Counted from the stretch's first letter, positions 18,562 through 30,788 are shown. The stretch is 64,000 nt of DNA from Aeromonas finlandensis (GCF_000764645.1 NZ_JRGK01000309.1:1-64000), one strand, 5' to 3'. Program-made: numbers and translations. Notes: generated by a model not told the origin, from the sequence alone.

Positions 18562-18810
18562 GCACGTTTGAAGCAGGCCTGTCACTATCAGGCCTACTTC
18601 AACAACTGCGTTCCCCCTCCTCACCCCACCAGTGCAGAAGAGTTTGTGACAATGCGATAAGCACGTTTGAAGCAGGCCAATCACTATCAGGCCTGCTTCA
18701 ACAACTGCGTTCCCACTCCTCACCCCACCAGTGCAGAAGAGTCTGCTACCATGCGCTTAGGGCATCTGAAACTGGCAGATAACCATCAGGCCAGCTTCGA
18801 CAACGATGTA
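18502..18810 (+). repeat. Tandem repeats of the gor 3' end (about 96-99 bases)
   Basis: Units start at 18502 (inside gor), 18598 and 18697, with a degenerate start of a fourth at 18796. Each carries the gor C-terminal codons (FxNCV...HPTSAEE..TMR). Units 1 and 2 end with hairpins at 18570-18600 and 18669-18699 (GAAGCAGGCC / GGCCTGCTTC, perfect in the second). Unit lengths of 96 and 99 bases keep the gor reading frame. Units 1 and 2 keep the TAA stop; unit 3 has CGC TTA in its place. No T-tract follows the hairpins, so they are not classic terminators. Confidence 0.9.
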
Positions 18811-18879
18811 ACTCTTCACCTGCGGCAACCGGATAGCGGACAAGAGGCTCTCTGCGCCGGGCGTCGCTCCCGCCCTGCA

Positions 18880-19361
18880 GGCACCGCCGCCGGGCTGGAC
18901 TGCTGCCTCTATCTGGTACGCCAGTACCACGGCTCGGCCATCGCCAACAAGGTGGCGCACGGCTGGCGATCCCGCCTCATCGGGAAGGGGGACAGGCCCA
19001 GTTTATCGAGCAGCCGGTGCCCGCCCCCACCCACGATGTCCGGATGAACCAGTGACACGATCACCTGCGCGCCCATCTGGCCGAACCCCACACCCAGGAC
19101 TCTCTGGCAACCCATACCCTGATGAGCCGGCGCACCTTTACCCGCCGCTTTCATCAGGCTACCGGCCTCTCGGTGGGTGGGCTGTTGGCGGAACGGCTCA
19201 GGCGCAGTCAGGAGTTGCTGGAGGTGAGCGGTCATTCCATCGATCGCATCGCCGAGCTGGTCGGCTTCAAGAGTGCCACCTCCCTGCGTAATCACTTCCA
19301 CGCCCGCTTTGCCATCTCCCCTAGCGAGTGGCGACGATCTTTTCGCGGCCATAATCCTTGA
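18880..19361 (+). pseudogene. Decayed GlxA/FtrA-type AraC-family regulator
   Basis: Fragments in shifting frames spell the end of a DJ-1/PfpI-like domain (AAGLDCCLYLVRQYHG..IANKVA, about 18889-18960), then a linker GQAQFIEQPVPAPTHDVRMNQ in another frame, an in-frame TGA, and finally an intact AraC helix-turn-helix region (MSRRTFTRRFHQATGLSVGGLL ... IDRIAELVGFKSATSLRNHF, about 19122-19361). GlxA/FtrA-type regulators have just this domain order. Most of the N-terminal sensor domain is missing, with at least one frameshift and one stop. The C-terminal 79 codons from the ATG at 19122 are open and could in theory still make a DNA-binding fragment. Confidence 0.75.
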
Positions 19362-19426
19362 TGATGCCCACTGTACCCGCTCACCTCGCTATGGCAGGCT
19401 AACCAGAGATCCCGAGGAGTCATACC

Positions 19427-20131
19427 ATGTCCCGTTCCGAACGCCTGCTGGCCCTGCTCCAGCTACTGCGCGGCCACCGCTACGCCATCACCGGCGCTGA
19501 ACTGGCCAGCCAGCTTGGCATCAGCCTTCGCACCCTCTACCGGGATATCGCCACCCTGCAGGCGCAAGGCGCCCATATCGAGGGAGAACCGGGTATCGGC
19601 TATGTACTGCGCCCCGGCTTCATGCTGCCGCCACTGATGTTCAGCGAGGAGGAACTGGATGCGCTGGTGCTGGGGTCGCGCTGGGTGGTCGCCCACGGTG
19701 ACGGAGCCTTGAGCGCATCGGCCAGCAGTGCGCTGGCCAAGATAGAAGCCGTGCTACCCGCCGACTATCGCCAGCAGCTCAAGAGCAATGCCCTGCTGAT
19801 CGGCACCTCCCGCAGCGACAGCCTCACCGATGAAGCCCCGCTGCGCTGCGCCATCCGCCAGCAACGCAAGGTGACCCTGAGTTATCGTGATCTCAAGGAT
19901 GAGGTCTCTGAGCGCACCGTCTGGCCCTTTGCCCTCGGCTACTTCGATCAGGTGCGGATACTGGTCGCCTGGTGCGAACTGCGTCAGAGTTTTCGCCACT
20001 TTCGGGTCGATCGCATCACCCGAATGCAGCCGGAAGAGAGTCGCTACCCCAAAAGCCGGGAGAGCCTGCTGAAAGCGTGGCGCGCCACCCAGCAGATCCC
20101 GCAACCGAAATTCATTGCTGACAGAAACTGA
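19427..20131 (+). CDS. YafY-type HTH/WYL transcriptional regulator
   Basis: The 234-residue protein has an N-terminal winged helix-turn-helix (residues 1-60, with TGAELASQLGISLRTLYRDIATLQAQG) and a C-terminal WYL-type effector domain (about 130-215, with VTLSYRDLKDEVSERTVWPFALGYF and the CELRQSFRHFRVDRI segment). Good ribosome site GAGGAG before the ATG. Members usually control a neighbouring enzyme gene; the alpha/beta hydrolase immediately downstream, or the decayed regulator upstream, are the available candidates. The ligand is unknown. Confidence 0.85.
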   Translation: MSRSERLLALLQLLRGHRYAITGAELASQLGISLRTLYRDIATLQAQGAHIEGEPGIGYVLRPGFMLPPLMFSEEELDALVLGSRWVVAHGDGALSASASSALAKIEAVLPADYRQQLKSNALLIGTSRSDSLTDEAPLRCAIRQQRKVTLSYRDLKDEVSERTVWPFALGYFDQVRILVAWCELRQSFRHFRVDRITRMQPEESRYPKSRESLLKAWRATQQIPQPKFIADRN

Positions 20132-20220
20132 CAGCAGGTAGCGCCATGCTGACGGGGTCGGCGCAGATGTGCTATTTCATCTGTTAGGCCATATACATCG
20201 AAACGAGGTTGCTCAAAAAC

Positions 20221-20994
20221 ATGAACAATATAAGTGGTTATATCGGCGTCAACGGTGGTGAGTTGTATTATGAACTTTCGGGTAATCCTGATGGTCAGCC
20301 TTTATTGATGCTTCATGGTGGCCTTGGTTCCCTTAATGAACTAATACCCATTCAAAGATATGTTGCCATGGATTATCAGTTGATCAGTGTAGATTTCCGT
20401 GGCCATGGAAAATCCCCTTTAGGTAGTCACCCGCTGAGTTACTTACAGTATCAGCAAGATATCCAAGCACTCCTCGGCTATCTGGGCGTTGATAAATATT
20501 CAATATTTGGTTTTAGTGATGGTGGTATCGTAGGTTATCGACTAGCCGTACAAGAACCCGATAGCGTTTCTTGTTTGGTTACCCTTGGTGCAACGTGGCG
20601 ATTAGAGCCAGATGATCCATCACTCGGGTTGCTAAGCGGCTTAACAGCAGATTTTTGGATTTCAAAGTTTGCCGATGATGTCGCGCTATACGAAGTGTCA
20701 AATCCCGAGCCTGATTTCCCTAAACTTGTCGATGCTGTAAAGGCTGTTTGGCTTGATACAACACCATCTGGCTACCCGAGTAACCTGGTTGAAAAAATTC
20801 GTTGTCCGACATTAATCATGAGGGGTGATAACGATGTCATATTTTCGCTTGAGGAGGCATTGGCTTTAAAAGCAAAAATCGCAGGTTCCAGTTTTGCCAA
20901 TATTCCACTCGCGGGTCACTCAGCTCATCAAGAGTCGCCAGAGCTGGCAGGTAAAATACTTCAACAGTTCATGTCTCAGCATAAAAATAATTAA
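20221..20994 (+). CDS. Alpha/beta hydrolase, probably acquired
   Basis: A 257-residue soluble hydrolase of the alpha/beta fold. The oxyanion-hole motif LHGGLGS is near residues 30-36, the nucleophile serine lies in FGFSDGG (about residue 100), an acid in RGDNDVIF (about 205), and the catalytic histidine in LAGHSAHQE (about 235). The ATG at 20221 is chosen; a TTG at 20209 directly abuts the GAGG ribosome-like run. Its codon use is much richer in A/T third positions than the flanking genes, a sign of transfer. Substrate unknown. A strong terminator follows. Confidence 0.82.
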   Translation: MNNISGYIGVNGGELYYELSGNPDGQPLLMLHGGLGSLNELIPIQRYVAMDYQLISVDFRGHGKSPLGSHPLSYLQYQQDIQALLGYLGVDKYSIFGFSDGGIVGYRLAVQEPDSVSCLVTLGATWRLEPDDPSLGLLSGLTADFWISKFADDVALYEVSNPEPDFPKLVDAVKAVWLDTTPSGYPSNLVEKIRCPTLIMRGDNDVIFSLEEALALKAKIAGSSFANIPLAGHSAHQESPELAGKILQQFMSQHKNN

Positions 20995-21056
20995 CTCTTC
21001 CATAGGACAGAACACTGCACATAAAGTATCAGCTCTGTGCAAGTGAACTCATCATC

Positions 21057-21088
21057 AAAATGCCGAACATCAAATTCGGCATTTTCTT
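21057..21088 (+). terminator. Terminator after the alpha/beta hydrolase
   Basis: AAAATGCCGAA / TTCGGCATTTT, an 11-base perfect stem with a 7-base loop followed by CTTTAT. Works mainly for the hydrolase transcript. Confidence 0.85.
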
Positions 21089-21124
21089 TATCTCAGCCCG
21101 ATCGCCCATCCTTGCAACTGCCAG

Positions 21125-21140
21125 TGTTTCACGTGGAACG
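21125..21140. other. parS-like centromere site 3
   Basis: TGTTTCACGTGGAACG matches the parS consensus with an imperfect right arm. It lies in the gap between the hydrolase terminator and the GNAT gene. Confidence 0.82.
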
Positions 21141-21203
21141 TCGGGCGGCATCCGGCTGCGCCGTCTGTGTTATCATCCTCGAGCCTTATTATCTGGAGAA
21201 ACA

Positions 21204-21968
21204 ATGACCACTCGACATAATCCGCTCGAACTGTACCAGCGGGACAACAGCTCCCCCGATGAACTGAGCGAGCGACAGCTGACGCTATTTGCCCTGCTGC
21301 AACAGCGTGAGCAGGAGTTTGGGTTCAATCCGAACGTCATCGTCCACTATCCGGAAGCCCGCTTTCTCAGCGCCCCGCTCGATTATCTGGAGCAGCTGAT
21401 CTCGGAACAGCAGCAACAGGGTCAGCTCATCAATGAAGTGGTAATACTCACCACTTACCTGCAGGTACAGGCTCCATTGGTCGAACGTGGTTATCGGCAT
21501 GAAACCGTCCACATGCCTGCTGGCCCAGACCATACCGCAATTTTCGGGGTGCAATGCGGCACTGATGTGGCTGGCAAGACGCTCTATGTCGAGGCCGTCA
21601 ATGAGCAGGATCCCAAGATCCGCCCGACCTTTGTGTTGATGTTGCGCGATGAGCATGGTGAGCTGCAGGGCGGTATGTCCGGATCAATCTGGACTCGGGA
21701 TGAGCGGCGTTACGCCTATATTGGCACTGTGGTGGTGCAACCGGGGCAACCCGCAGGAACCGGCACTCTGCTCGCCAATACCGTGCTGGAGTACCTGGCG
21801 CAGCAAGGGGTTTACGAGGTCAATCTCGGCACCCAGACCGCTGAGCCCTTCTATGCCAAACTGGGGTTCAAGGTCATTCACCATATCGTGCCAGCGTTGC
21901 GTCACCGCACAGCTAGCGATGGTGCCGAGCACCCCCACAATCTGGTCATCATGAGCAAACGGCTCTGA
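21204..21968 (+). CDS. GNAT-family N-acetyltransferase-like protein
   Basis: 254 residues from an ATG at 21204 with a TGGAGAA ribosome site; a longer in-frame reading back to 21060 runs through the terminator and parS site and is unlikely. The C-terminal half has the acetyl-CoA-binding pattern of GNAT proteins (YIGTVVVQPGQPAGTGTLLANTVLEYLAQQG, then EPFYAKLGFKV). The N-terminal half is glutamine-rich and unrecognised. The acceptor substrate is unknown. It is convergent with gyrB. Confidence 0.75.
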   Translation: MTTRHNPLELYQRDNSSPDELSERQLTLFALLQQREQEFGFNPNVIVHYPEARFLSAPLDYLEQLISEQQQQGQLINEVVILTTYLQVQAPLVERGYRHETVHMPAGPDHTAIFGVQCGTDVAGKTLYVEAVNEQDPKIRPTFVLMLRDEHGELQGGMSGSIWTRDERRYAYIGTVVVQPGQPAGTGTLLANTVLEYLAQQGVYEVNLGTQTAEPFYAKLGFKVIHHIVPALRHRTASDGAEHPHNLVIMSKRL

Positions 21969-21990
21969 TCGGGTGCAGACCATGGATGTA

Positions 21991-22019
21991 AAAAAGCCGC
22001 TCACAAGGAGCGGCTTTTT
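21991..22019. terminator. Bidirectional terminator between GNAT gene and gyrB
   Basis: AAAAAGCCGCTC / GAGCGGCTTTTT stem with a short ACAAG loop, giving T-tracts in both directions for the convergent genes. Confidence 0.9.
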
Positions 22020-22037
22020 GCTGTCTGACTGCGTCGA

Positions 22038-25549
<3,512 letters not shown>

Positions 25550-25551
25550 GA

Positions 25552-26655
25552 CTAGATCCGCATCGGCATCACCACGTACTGAGCATCCTGATGTTCAAAA
25601 TCCTCAATAATGGCACTGCTGATGGAATCGCTCAGGCTAATCCGAATTTGGTCACATTTTAACGTATTCAGCACGTCGAGCACATAAGAGACGTTAAAGC
25701 CGATCTCCATCTCGCCAGCAGCATATTGTACGTCAAGCAGCTCTTCGGCTTCTTCCTGTTCCGGGTTGTTGGCGGTGATGCGCAGCAGGTTTTCCTGCAG
25801 ATTGAGACGCACCCCACGGAATTTCTCGTTGGAGAGGATGGCGGCACGGGCAAATGCCTGACGCAGATCCTCACGACCGGCGATGAGCGCCTTGTCGCTG
25901 TTGCGCGGAATGACGCGGCGCCAGTCCGGGAAGCGACCATCCACCAGCTTGGAGGTGAAGATGAAGCCGTCGAGGGCGGCACGCAGGTTACTGCGACCGA
26001 TCTGCAGACGTACCGGCTTGTCTTCTGCTTCCAGCAAACGCACCAGCTCCAGTACCCCTTTGCGCGGCAGGATAACCTGATGATCGGGCAGCGATTCCCC
26101 TACCACCTCACGGCGGCAGGTGGCCAGACGGTGACCGTCGGTCGCCACGGTACGCAGACCGTGACCTTCGCTCTCGAACAGCATGCCGTTCAGGTAGTAA
26201 CGCACATCCTGGCTGGCCATGGAGAACTGGGTCGCGTCGATCAGCTTTTTCAGCTCCAGCTGGCTGATATCGAACTCGAGCACGGATTCCCAATCCTCGA
26301 TGTTCGGATACTCGGTCGCTGGCAGGGTCGAGAGGTTGAAGCGGGAGCGACCGGACCGGATGATCAGGCGCTCCCCTTCGGTATTGAGACGGATCTCGGC
26401 GCCTTCCGGCAGACCACGGCAGATATCCAGCAGCTTGCGCGCCGGTACTGTGGTGCGGCCATCTTCACTGGCCCCGTTCAGATAGACCTGACCGATCATC
26501 TCTACTTCGAGATCGGTACCGGTCAGTGACAGCAGACCGTTGCTGACATCAAGCAGCACGTTGCCGAGGATCGGCAGGGTCGGTCGGCCGCCGAGGGCGC
26601 CGGACACCAGTTGCAGAGGACGTAACAGGGCCTCACGGCTAATTTCGAGCTGCAT
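25552..26655 (-). CDS. dnaN: DNA polymerase III subunit beta (sliding clamp)
   Basis: The ring-shaped clamp, 367 residues (366 in E. coli), three repeated domains. It starts MQLEISREALLRPLQLVSGALGGRPTLPIL and ends with the conserved YVVMPMRI, the C-terminal segment at the partner-binding pocket. An AGGAG-like ribosome signal (CAACGGAGAG) precedes the ATG. It lies 83 bases after dnaA; the gap contains a copy of the dnaA tail. Confidence 0.99.
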   Translation of the reverse strand: MQLEISREALLRPLQLVSGALGGRPTLPILGNVLLDVSNGLLSLTGTDLEVEMIGQVYLNGASEDGRTTVPARKLLDICRGLPEGAEIRLNTEGERLIIRSGRSRFNLSTLPATEYPNIEDWESVLEFDISQLELKKLIDATQFSMASQDVRYYLNGMLFESEGHGLRTVATDGHRLATCRREVVGESLPDHQVILPRKGVLELVRLLEAEDKPVRLQIGRSNLRAALDGFIFTSKLVDGRFPDWRRVIPRNSDKALIAGREDLRQAFARAAILSNEKFRGVRLNLQENLLRITANNPEQEEAEELLDVQYAAGEMEIGFNVSYVLDVLNTLKCDQIRISLSDSISSAIIEDFEHQDAQYVVMPMRI

Positions 26656-26673
26656 CTGTGCTCTCCGTTGTGA

Positions 26674-26709
26674 TTAGGAGGAAAAGATTCTGATCAGGTT
26701 GGAATATTC
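26674..26709 (-). repeat. Partial duplicate of the dnaA 3' end in the dnaA-dnaN gap
   Basis: On the minus strand this 36-base segment reads EYSNLIRIFSS-stop, paralogous to the [11 protein letters not shown]-stop end of DnaA 65 bases upstream. Together with an upstream ATG it forms a 14-codon mini frame (26674-26718, MQREYSNLIRIFSS). I saw no ribosome site for it, so it is called a repeat, not a gene. Confidence 0.8.
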
Positions 26710-26738
26710 GCGCTGCATCTGTCCACTCCATTCCGTTA

Positions 26739-28109
26739 TCAGGAAGAAAGGGTACGGATCAGGTTGGAATAGTCCTCCTTGATGTCGTGACTCTCCTCCT
26801 TCAGCTGCTCGATTTTTCGGCAAGCATGAAGAACGGTAGTGTGGTCACGGCCACCAAAGGCATCACCTATCTCCGGCAAACTGTGGTTGGTCAGCTCCTT
26901 GGCCAAAGCCATCGCCAACTGGCGCGGACGGGCAACGGAGCGGGAACGACGCTTGGAGAGCAGATCCGCCAGCTTGATCTTGTAGTACTCCGCCACCGTC
27001 TTCTGGATATTGTCGATGGTGACCAGCTTCTCCTGCAGTGCCAACAGGTCGCGCAGCGCTTCGCGCACGAAATCGATGTTGATGGCACGGCCGGTAAAGT
27101 TGGCGTTGGCGATCACCCGGTTAAGGGCGCCTTCCAGTTCACGGACGTTGGATCGCAGACGTTTGGCAATAAAAAAGGCCACTTCGTCCGGCAGATGGAT
27201 CTGGTTCTCGTCAGCCTTGCGCATCAGGATCGCGACGCGGGTCTCCAGCTCCGGCGGTTCGATCGCCACGGTCAGGCCCCAGCCGAAGCGGGACTTGAGG
27301 CGATCCTCGACACCGTTGATCTCCTTCGGATAGCGATCCGAGGTCAGGATGATCTGCTGGTTACCTTCCAGCAAGGCATTGAAGGTATGGAAGAACTCCT
27401 CCTGGGAGCGCTCCTTGTTGGCGAAGAACTGGATGTCATCGATGAGCAGGGCATCGACGCTGCGGTAGTAACGCTTGAACTCTTCAATGGCGTTATTTTG
27501 CAGCGCTTTCACCATGTCCTGAACAAACCGCTCGGAGTGCATATAGATGACTTTGGCATCTTTTTTACTCTCCTTGATGGCATTGCCAACGGCGTGCAGC
27601 AGGTGGGTTTTACCCAGGCCGGTGCCGCCATAGAGGAACAGCGGGTTGTAAGCACCACCTGGATTGTCCGCTACCTGACGGGCAGCCGCACGCGCCAACT
27701 GGTTGGACTTACCCTCGACGAAATTCTCGAAGGTATAGTTCACGTTGGTGTTGCTCTTGTGGTTCGGCTCGGGCTTGGTTTCAGCCTTGCGTTCCCAGCT
27801 CTTCTGCAAGTTATTCACAGGCGCGGCACCCTGTACTGGCGCTCTGGCGACAGCAACGGGATGAGGACGATTGCCTATATCAAAACGCAGGGCGGGGCCA
27901 TCGACCCCACAGAGTTCATTGATGATGCCGTTAACCCGGATGAGATACTTGTCTCGTACCCAGTCCAGAACAAAGCGATTCGGTGCATACAGGGTCAGAG
28001 TATTGTCACTCAACTCCGCTTGAAGCGGCCGGATCCACATGCTGAATTCTGCCGAGGGCAACTCATCTTGCAGCCGGTTAAGGCACTGCTGCCATAGCGA
28101 AGCAGTCAC
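26739..28109 (-). CDS. dnaA: Chromosomal replication initiator DnaA
   Basis: AAA+ initiator of 456 residues. Domain I occupies about 1-90, a variable linker 90-125, and the AAA+ domain has Walker [10 protein letters not shown] (161-169), Walker [10 protein letters not shown] and the sensor II/box VIII region [13 protein letters not shown]. Domain IV carries the DnaA-box-binding signature [15 protein letters not shown] near the C-terminus. The start is GTG at 28109, as in E. coli, with AGGAG 7 bases upstream. It is first in dnaA-dnaN-recF-gyrB. A DnaA-box-like sequence (28257-28265) in its upstream region suggests autoregulation. Confidence 0.99.
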   Translation of the reverse strand: MTASLWQQCLNRLQDELPSAEFSMWIRPLQAELSDNTLTLYAPNRFVLDWVRDKYLIRVNGIINELCGVDGPALRFDIGNRPHPVAVARAPVQGAAPVNNLQKSWERKAETKPEPNHKSNTNVNYTFENFVEGKSNQLARAAARQVADNPGGAYNPLFLYGGTGLGKTHLLHAVGNAIKESKKDAKVIYMHSERFVQDMVKALQNNAIEEFKRYYRSVDALLIDDIQFFANKERSQEEFFHTFNALLEGNQQIILTSDRYPKEINGVEDRLKSRFGWGLTVAIEPPELETRVAILMRKADENQIHLPDEVAFFIAKRLRSNVRELEGALNRVIANANFTGRAINIDFVREALRDLLALQEKLVTIDNIQKTVAEYYKIKLADLLSKRRSRSVARPRQLAMALAKELTNHSLPEIGDAFGGRDHTTVLHACRKIEQLKEESHDIKEDYSNLIRTLSS

Positions 28110-28420
28110 TCTAAGCTCCTGTCGATTGATTAACTAAAGACCGGCTATTCTACGTTTTTAGCTGCCGGATCTCCAGCCATCGCCCGGTGGATCCAGCAAA
28201 TAAGATCCTTGACTTTCAAGGATCCAGCGCCTTTGAATCAGATTTCATCCCCAAAGTTACCCACAGCTTGATCCACCATCCGGATTGCCGGATCCCGTGC
28301 TGCACTCCTGTTATTTCATATAACCAAATGTCATTTATTTTTTAAATTTTATTCCAATAACATCGGCGCCAAAGCAGTTATTACAACTACAAATACAAGA
28401 CATTGAGAGAGAGAAACACC
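28110..28420. promoter_or_regulatory. dnaA promoter region and divergent ABC-transporter upstream region
   Basis: No gene here. For dnaA (minus strand) a possible -10 TAGAAT (28147-28152) with a weak -35 TGGAGA 17 bases upstream is visible. TTACCCACA at 28257-28265 is one base off the DnaA box TTATCCACA. Several GATC sites (28170-28300) could allow SeqA/Dam control. The right third (about 28310-28380) is AT-rich and probably holds the ABC-transporter promoter. Confidence 0.55.
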
Positions 28421-29179
28421 ATGAAAACATCCATCAAACTGATTTCCGGCGCTGCCATCCTGCTTGCCACCCTGTCCGGTCAGGCTATTGCCCAGGAGAC
28501 CATCAAGGTCGGCATGTCTGGCAAATATTTCCCGTTCACCTTCGTCAAGCAGGACAAGCTGCAAGGCTTTGAAGTGGATATGTGGAACCAGATCGGCGAG
28601 CGCACCGGCTACAAGGTCGAGTTCGTGACTGCCAGCTTCTCCGGCCTGTTTGGCATGCTGGAAACCGGCCGCATCGACACCATCTCCAACCAGATCACCA
28701 TCACCGACGAGCGCAAGGCGAAGTACGACTTCTCCCAGCCTTATGTCTATGACGGCGCCCAGATCGTGGTACGCAAGGGCAACAGCACCATCCACGGCAT
28801 CAAGGATCTGGAAGGCAAGAAGGTTGCCGTGAACCTGGGTTCCAACTTCGAAGAGCTGCTGCGCAAGAATGACCCGAACAAGAAGATCGATATCCGCACC
28901 TATGACTCCGCCTTCGAGCAGGATGTCGCCCTGGGTCGCATCGACGCCTTCGTGATGGACCGCGTCTCCACCGCCCAACTGATCAAAGAGTCCAAACTGC
29001 CGCTGCAACAGGCTGGCGCACCGTTCGAGACCATAGAGAACGCCCTGCCCTTCCTGAAGACCCCGGAGAAACAGGCCGTACTTAAGAAGGTTGATGACGC
29101 CCTGACCGCCATGCGCAAGGATGGCACCCTGCGTCAGATCTCCGAGAAATGGTTCGCGTCCGACATCACCGACAAATAA
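28421..29179 (+). CDS. Polar amino acid ABC transporter, periplasmic binding protein
   Basis: 252 residues with a clear signal peptide (MKTSIKLISGAAILLATLSGQAIAQ) and the family 3 solute-binding fold: KVGMSGKYFPFTF at the start of the mature protein, then GFEVDMWNQIGERTGYKVEF and the ISNQITITDERKAKYDFSQPY motif. The ATG at 28421 is placed by GAGAGAG upstream and by the signal peptide. With the permease and ATPase that follow directly it makes a complete importer. Resemblance to the TcyJ-type cystine-binding proteins suggests cystine, but the ligand is not proven. Confidence 0.88.
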   Translation: MKTSIKLISGAAILLATLSGQAIAQETIKVGMSGKYFPFTFVKQDKLQGFEVDMWNQIGERTGYKVEFVTASFSGLFGMLETGRIDTISNQITITDERKAKYDFSQPYVYDGAQIVVRKGNSTIHGIKDLEGKKVAVNLGSNFEELLRKNDPNKKIDIRTYDSAFEQDVALGRIDAFVMDRVSTAQLIKESKLPLQQAGAPFETIENALPFLKTPEKQAVLKKVDDALTAMRKDGTLRQISEKWFASDITDK

Positions 29180-29848
29180 ATGATGGAATTTGACCTCGAA
29201 TACACGCTGGGGCTGTTTCCCATCCTGCTCAAATATCTGGGCACCACGATGGAGATGGCCCTGTGGGGATTCGTGCTGGCACTCGTACTCTCGCTGGCCC
29301 TGGCGATAGTACGGGTGTTTCGCGTCCCCGCAATTCACTGGCTGGCGATGCTCTATATCTCGTTCTTTCGGGGTACACCGCTGCTCGTTCAGCTGTTCCT
29401 GCTCTACTACGGACTGCCGCAACTATTCCCGATCTTCGTGGGGATGGATGCCTTTACCGCCGCCATCGTCGGTCTGACCCTGCACTTCGCCGCCTACATG
29501 GCCGAGTCGATCCGCGCAGCCATCCTCGGCATTCACAAAAGCCAGATGGAAGCGGCGCTCAGTATCGGCATGAGCCGCTATCAGGCGATGCAGCGGGTCA
29601 TCCTGCCGCAGGCGGCACGCATTGCCACCCCGTCGCTGATGAACTACTTCATCGACATGATCAAGAGCACCTCACTGGCCTTCACCCTGGGGGTAGCCGA
29701 GATCATGGGCAAGGCGCAGATGGAAGCCTCCTCCTCCTTCAAGTTCTTCGAGAGCTTCATGGCGGTGGCGCTGGTCTACTGGGTGGTGGTGATCTTCTTT
29801 ACCCGCTTGCAGCACCTGCTGGAAATTCGTCTCAATCGTGCCTATTAA
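29180..29848 (+). CDS. Polar amino acid ABC transporter, permease
   Basis: A 222-residue HisM-type permease with about five membrane helices and the EAA-loop signature EAALSIGMSRYQAMQRVILPQAARIATPS that contacts the ATPase. The ATG follows the stop of the binding-protein gene with no gap (a second ATG lies one codon on). It ends 12 bases before the ATPase gene. Same operon and substrate as its neighbours. Confidence 0.9.
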   Translation: MMEFDLEYTLGLFPILLKYLGTTMEMALWGFVLALVLSLALAIVRVFRVPAIHWLAMLYISFFRGTPLLVQLFLLYYGLPQLFPIFVGMDAFTAAIVGLTLHFAAYMAESIRAAILGIHKSQMEAALSIGMSRYQAMQRVILPQAARIATPSLMNYFIDMIKSTSLAFTLGVAEIMGKAQMEASSSFKFFESFMAVALVYWVVVIFFTRLQHLLEIRLNRAY

Positions 29849-29860
29849 AGGAGGGCTCTC

Positions 29861-30595
29861 ATGATCAAGCTAACCGGCCTCTCCAAGGCATATCACGGCA
29901 ATCAGGTGCTCAATGGCATCGATCTGGAGGTCAAAAAGGGGGAAATTGTCGTCATCATCGGCCCCTCCGGCACCGGCAAGTCGACCCTGTTGCGCTGCCT
30001 GAACCTGCTGGAGACCCCGGATGCGGGCACCCTGACCATCGACGATCTTGCGCTGAATCTGGCCAAGGCTAGCGAACAGCAGGCGATCGAGCTGCGCAAA
30101 CGGGCCTCCTTCGTGTTCCAGAACTACGCCCTGTTTGCCAACAAGACGGCGCTCGACAACATCGCCGAAGGGTTGATCACCGTCTGGAAACAGCCAAAAG
30201 CCGAGGCCCGCGCCACAGCGCTAGGCATCCTCAAGGACATTGGTCTTGCCGACAAGCAGGATGCCTATCCGGCCTCCCTCTCCGGCGGCCAGCAGCAGCG
30301 GGTCGGCATTGGCCGCGCCATGGCGGCCCACTCCAAGGTGATCCTGTTTGACGAGCCCACCTCGGCCCTCGATCCCGAGTGGGTCGACGAGGTTTTGGGG
30401 TTGATGAAGGCGTTGGCCCGCCAGCACCAGACCATGGTGGTGGTGACCCATGAGATTGAATTTGCTCGTGATGTTGCCGATCGGGTGATCTTCATGGAAG
30501 GAGGGCGGATCGTCGAGCAGGGCCCGCCGGATCAGATATTGGTCGATCCCAAGGATCCCCGTACCCGGGAGTTCTTGCGGAAAGTCCTTAAATAG
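29861..30595 (+). CDS. Polar amino acid ABC transporter, ATP-binding protein
   Basis: 244 residues with all ABC motifs: Walker [11 protein letters not shown]-loop FVFQNYALF, signature [16 protein letters not shown], Walker [16 protein letters not shown] and switch histidine VVTHEI. An AGGAGG ribosome site is seven bases before the ATG. It resembles the GlnQ/TcyN group that serves polar amino-acid importers. Last gene of the three-gene operon, followed by a terminator. Confidence 0.93.
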   Translation: MIKLTGLSKAYHGNQVLNGIDLEVKKGEIVVIIGPSGTGKSTLLRCLNLLETPDAGTLTIDDLALNLAKASEQQAIELRKRASFVFQNYALFANKTALDNIAEGLITVWKQPKAEARATALGILKDIGLADKQDAYPASLSGGQQQRVGIGRAMAAHSKVILFDEPTSALDPEWVDEVLGLMKALARQHQTMVVVTHEIEFARDVADRVIFMEGGRIVEQGPPDQILVDPKDPRTREFLRKVLK

Positions 30596-30605
30596 CTCTC
30601 TCTTT

Positions 30606-30627
30606 GGCGGCCAAGCCGCCTTTTTTA
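30606..30627 (+). terminator. Terminator after the amino-acid ABC operon
   Basis: GGCGG(CC) / GCCGCC stem with a CCAA-type loop followed by TTTTTT. It isolates the operon from rpmH. Confidence 0.85.
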
Positions 30628-30754
30628 TTGAGGGATCCCTTGTTTAACCCCGGGTTGCCAGTATAATCCGGAGCCCTTGATCCTCCGGATCCTCACGCTC
30701 GGCAGTGGCCTTTTCAAGACCATGGCAGGATGAGAGGGAACGGCGGATTGACTA

Positions 30755-30788
30755 AAAGCCGAACTCTGTTTAGAATTCGGCCTCTTTT
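30755..30788 (+). promoter_or_regulatory. Hairpin in the rpmH leader region
   Basis: GCCGAA / TTCGGC stem (30758-30781) followed by CTCTTTT, about 80 bases before rpmH. It looks like a weak terminator or attenuator for transcripts entering rpmH-rnpA. The gap 30628-30865 otherwise holds several GATC sites and no gene. Confidence 0.45.

Noticed and set aside
18570-18699. gor repeat hairpins as rho-independent terminators
   Set aside because: Strong stems but no following T-tract.
18667-19047. 126-codon frame over the gor repeats
   Set aside because: Made of repeat sequence and pseudogene fragments in the wrong frame; no ribosome site.
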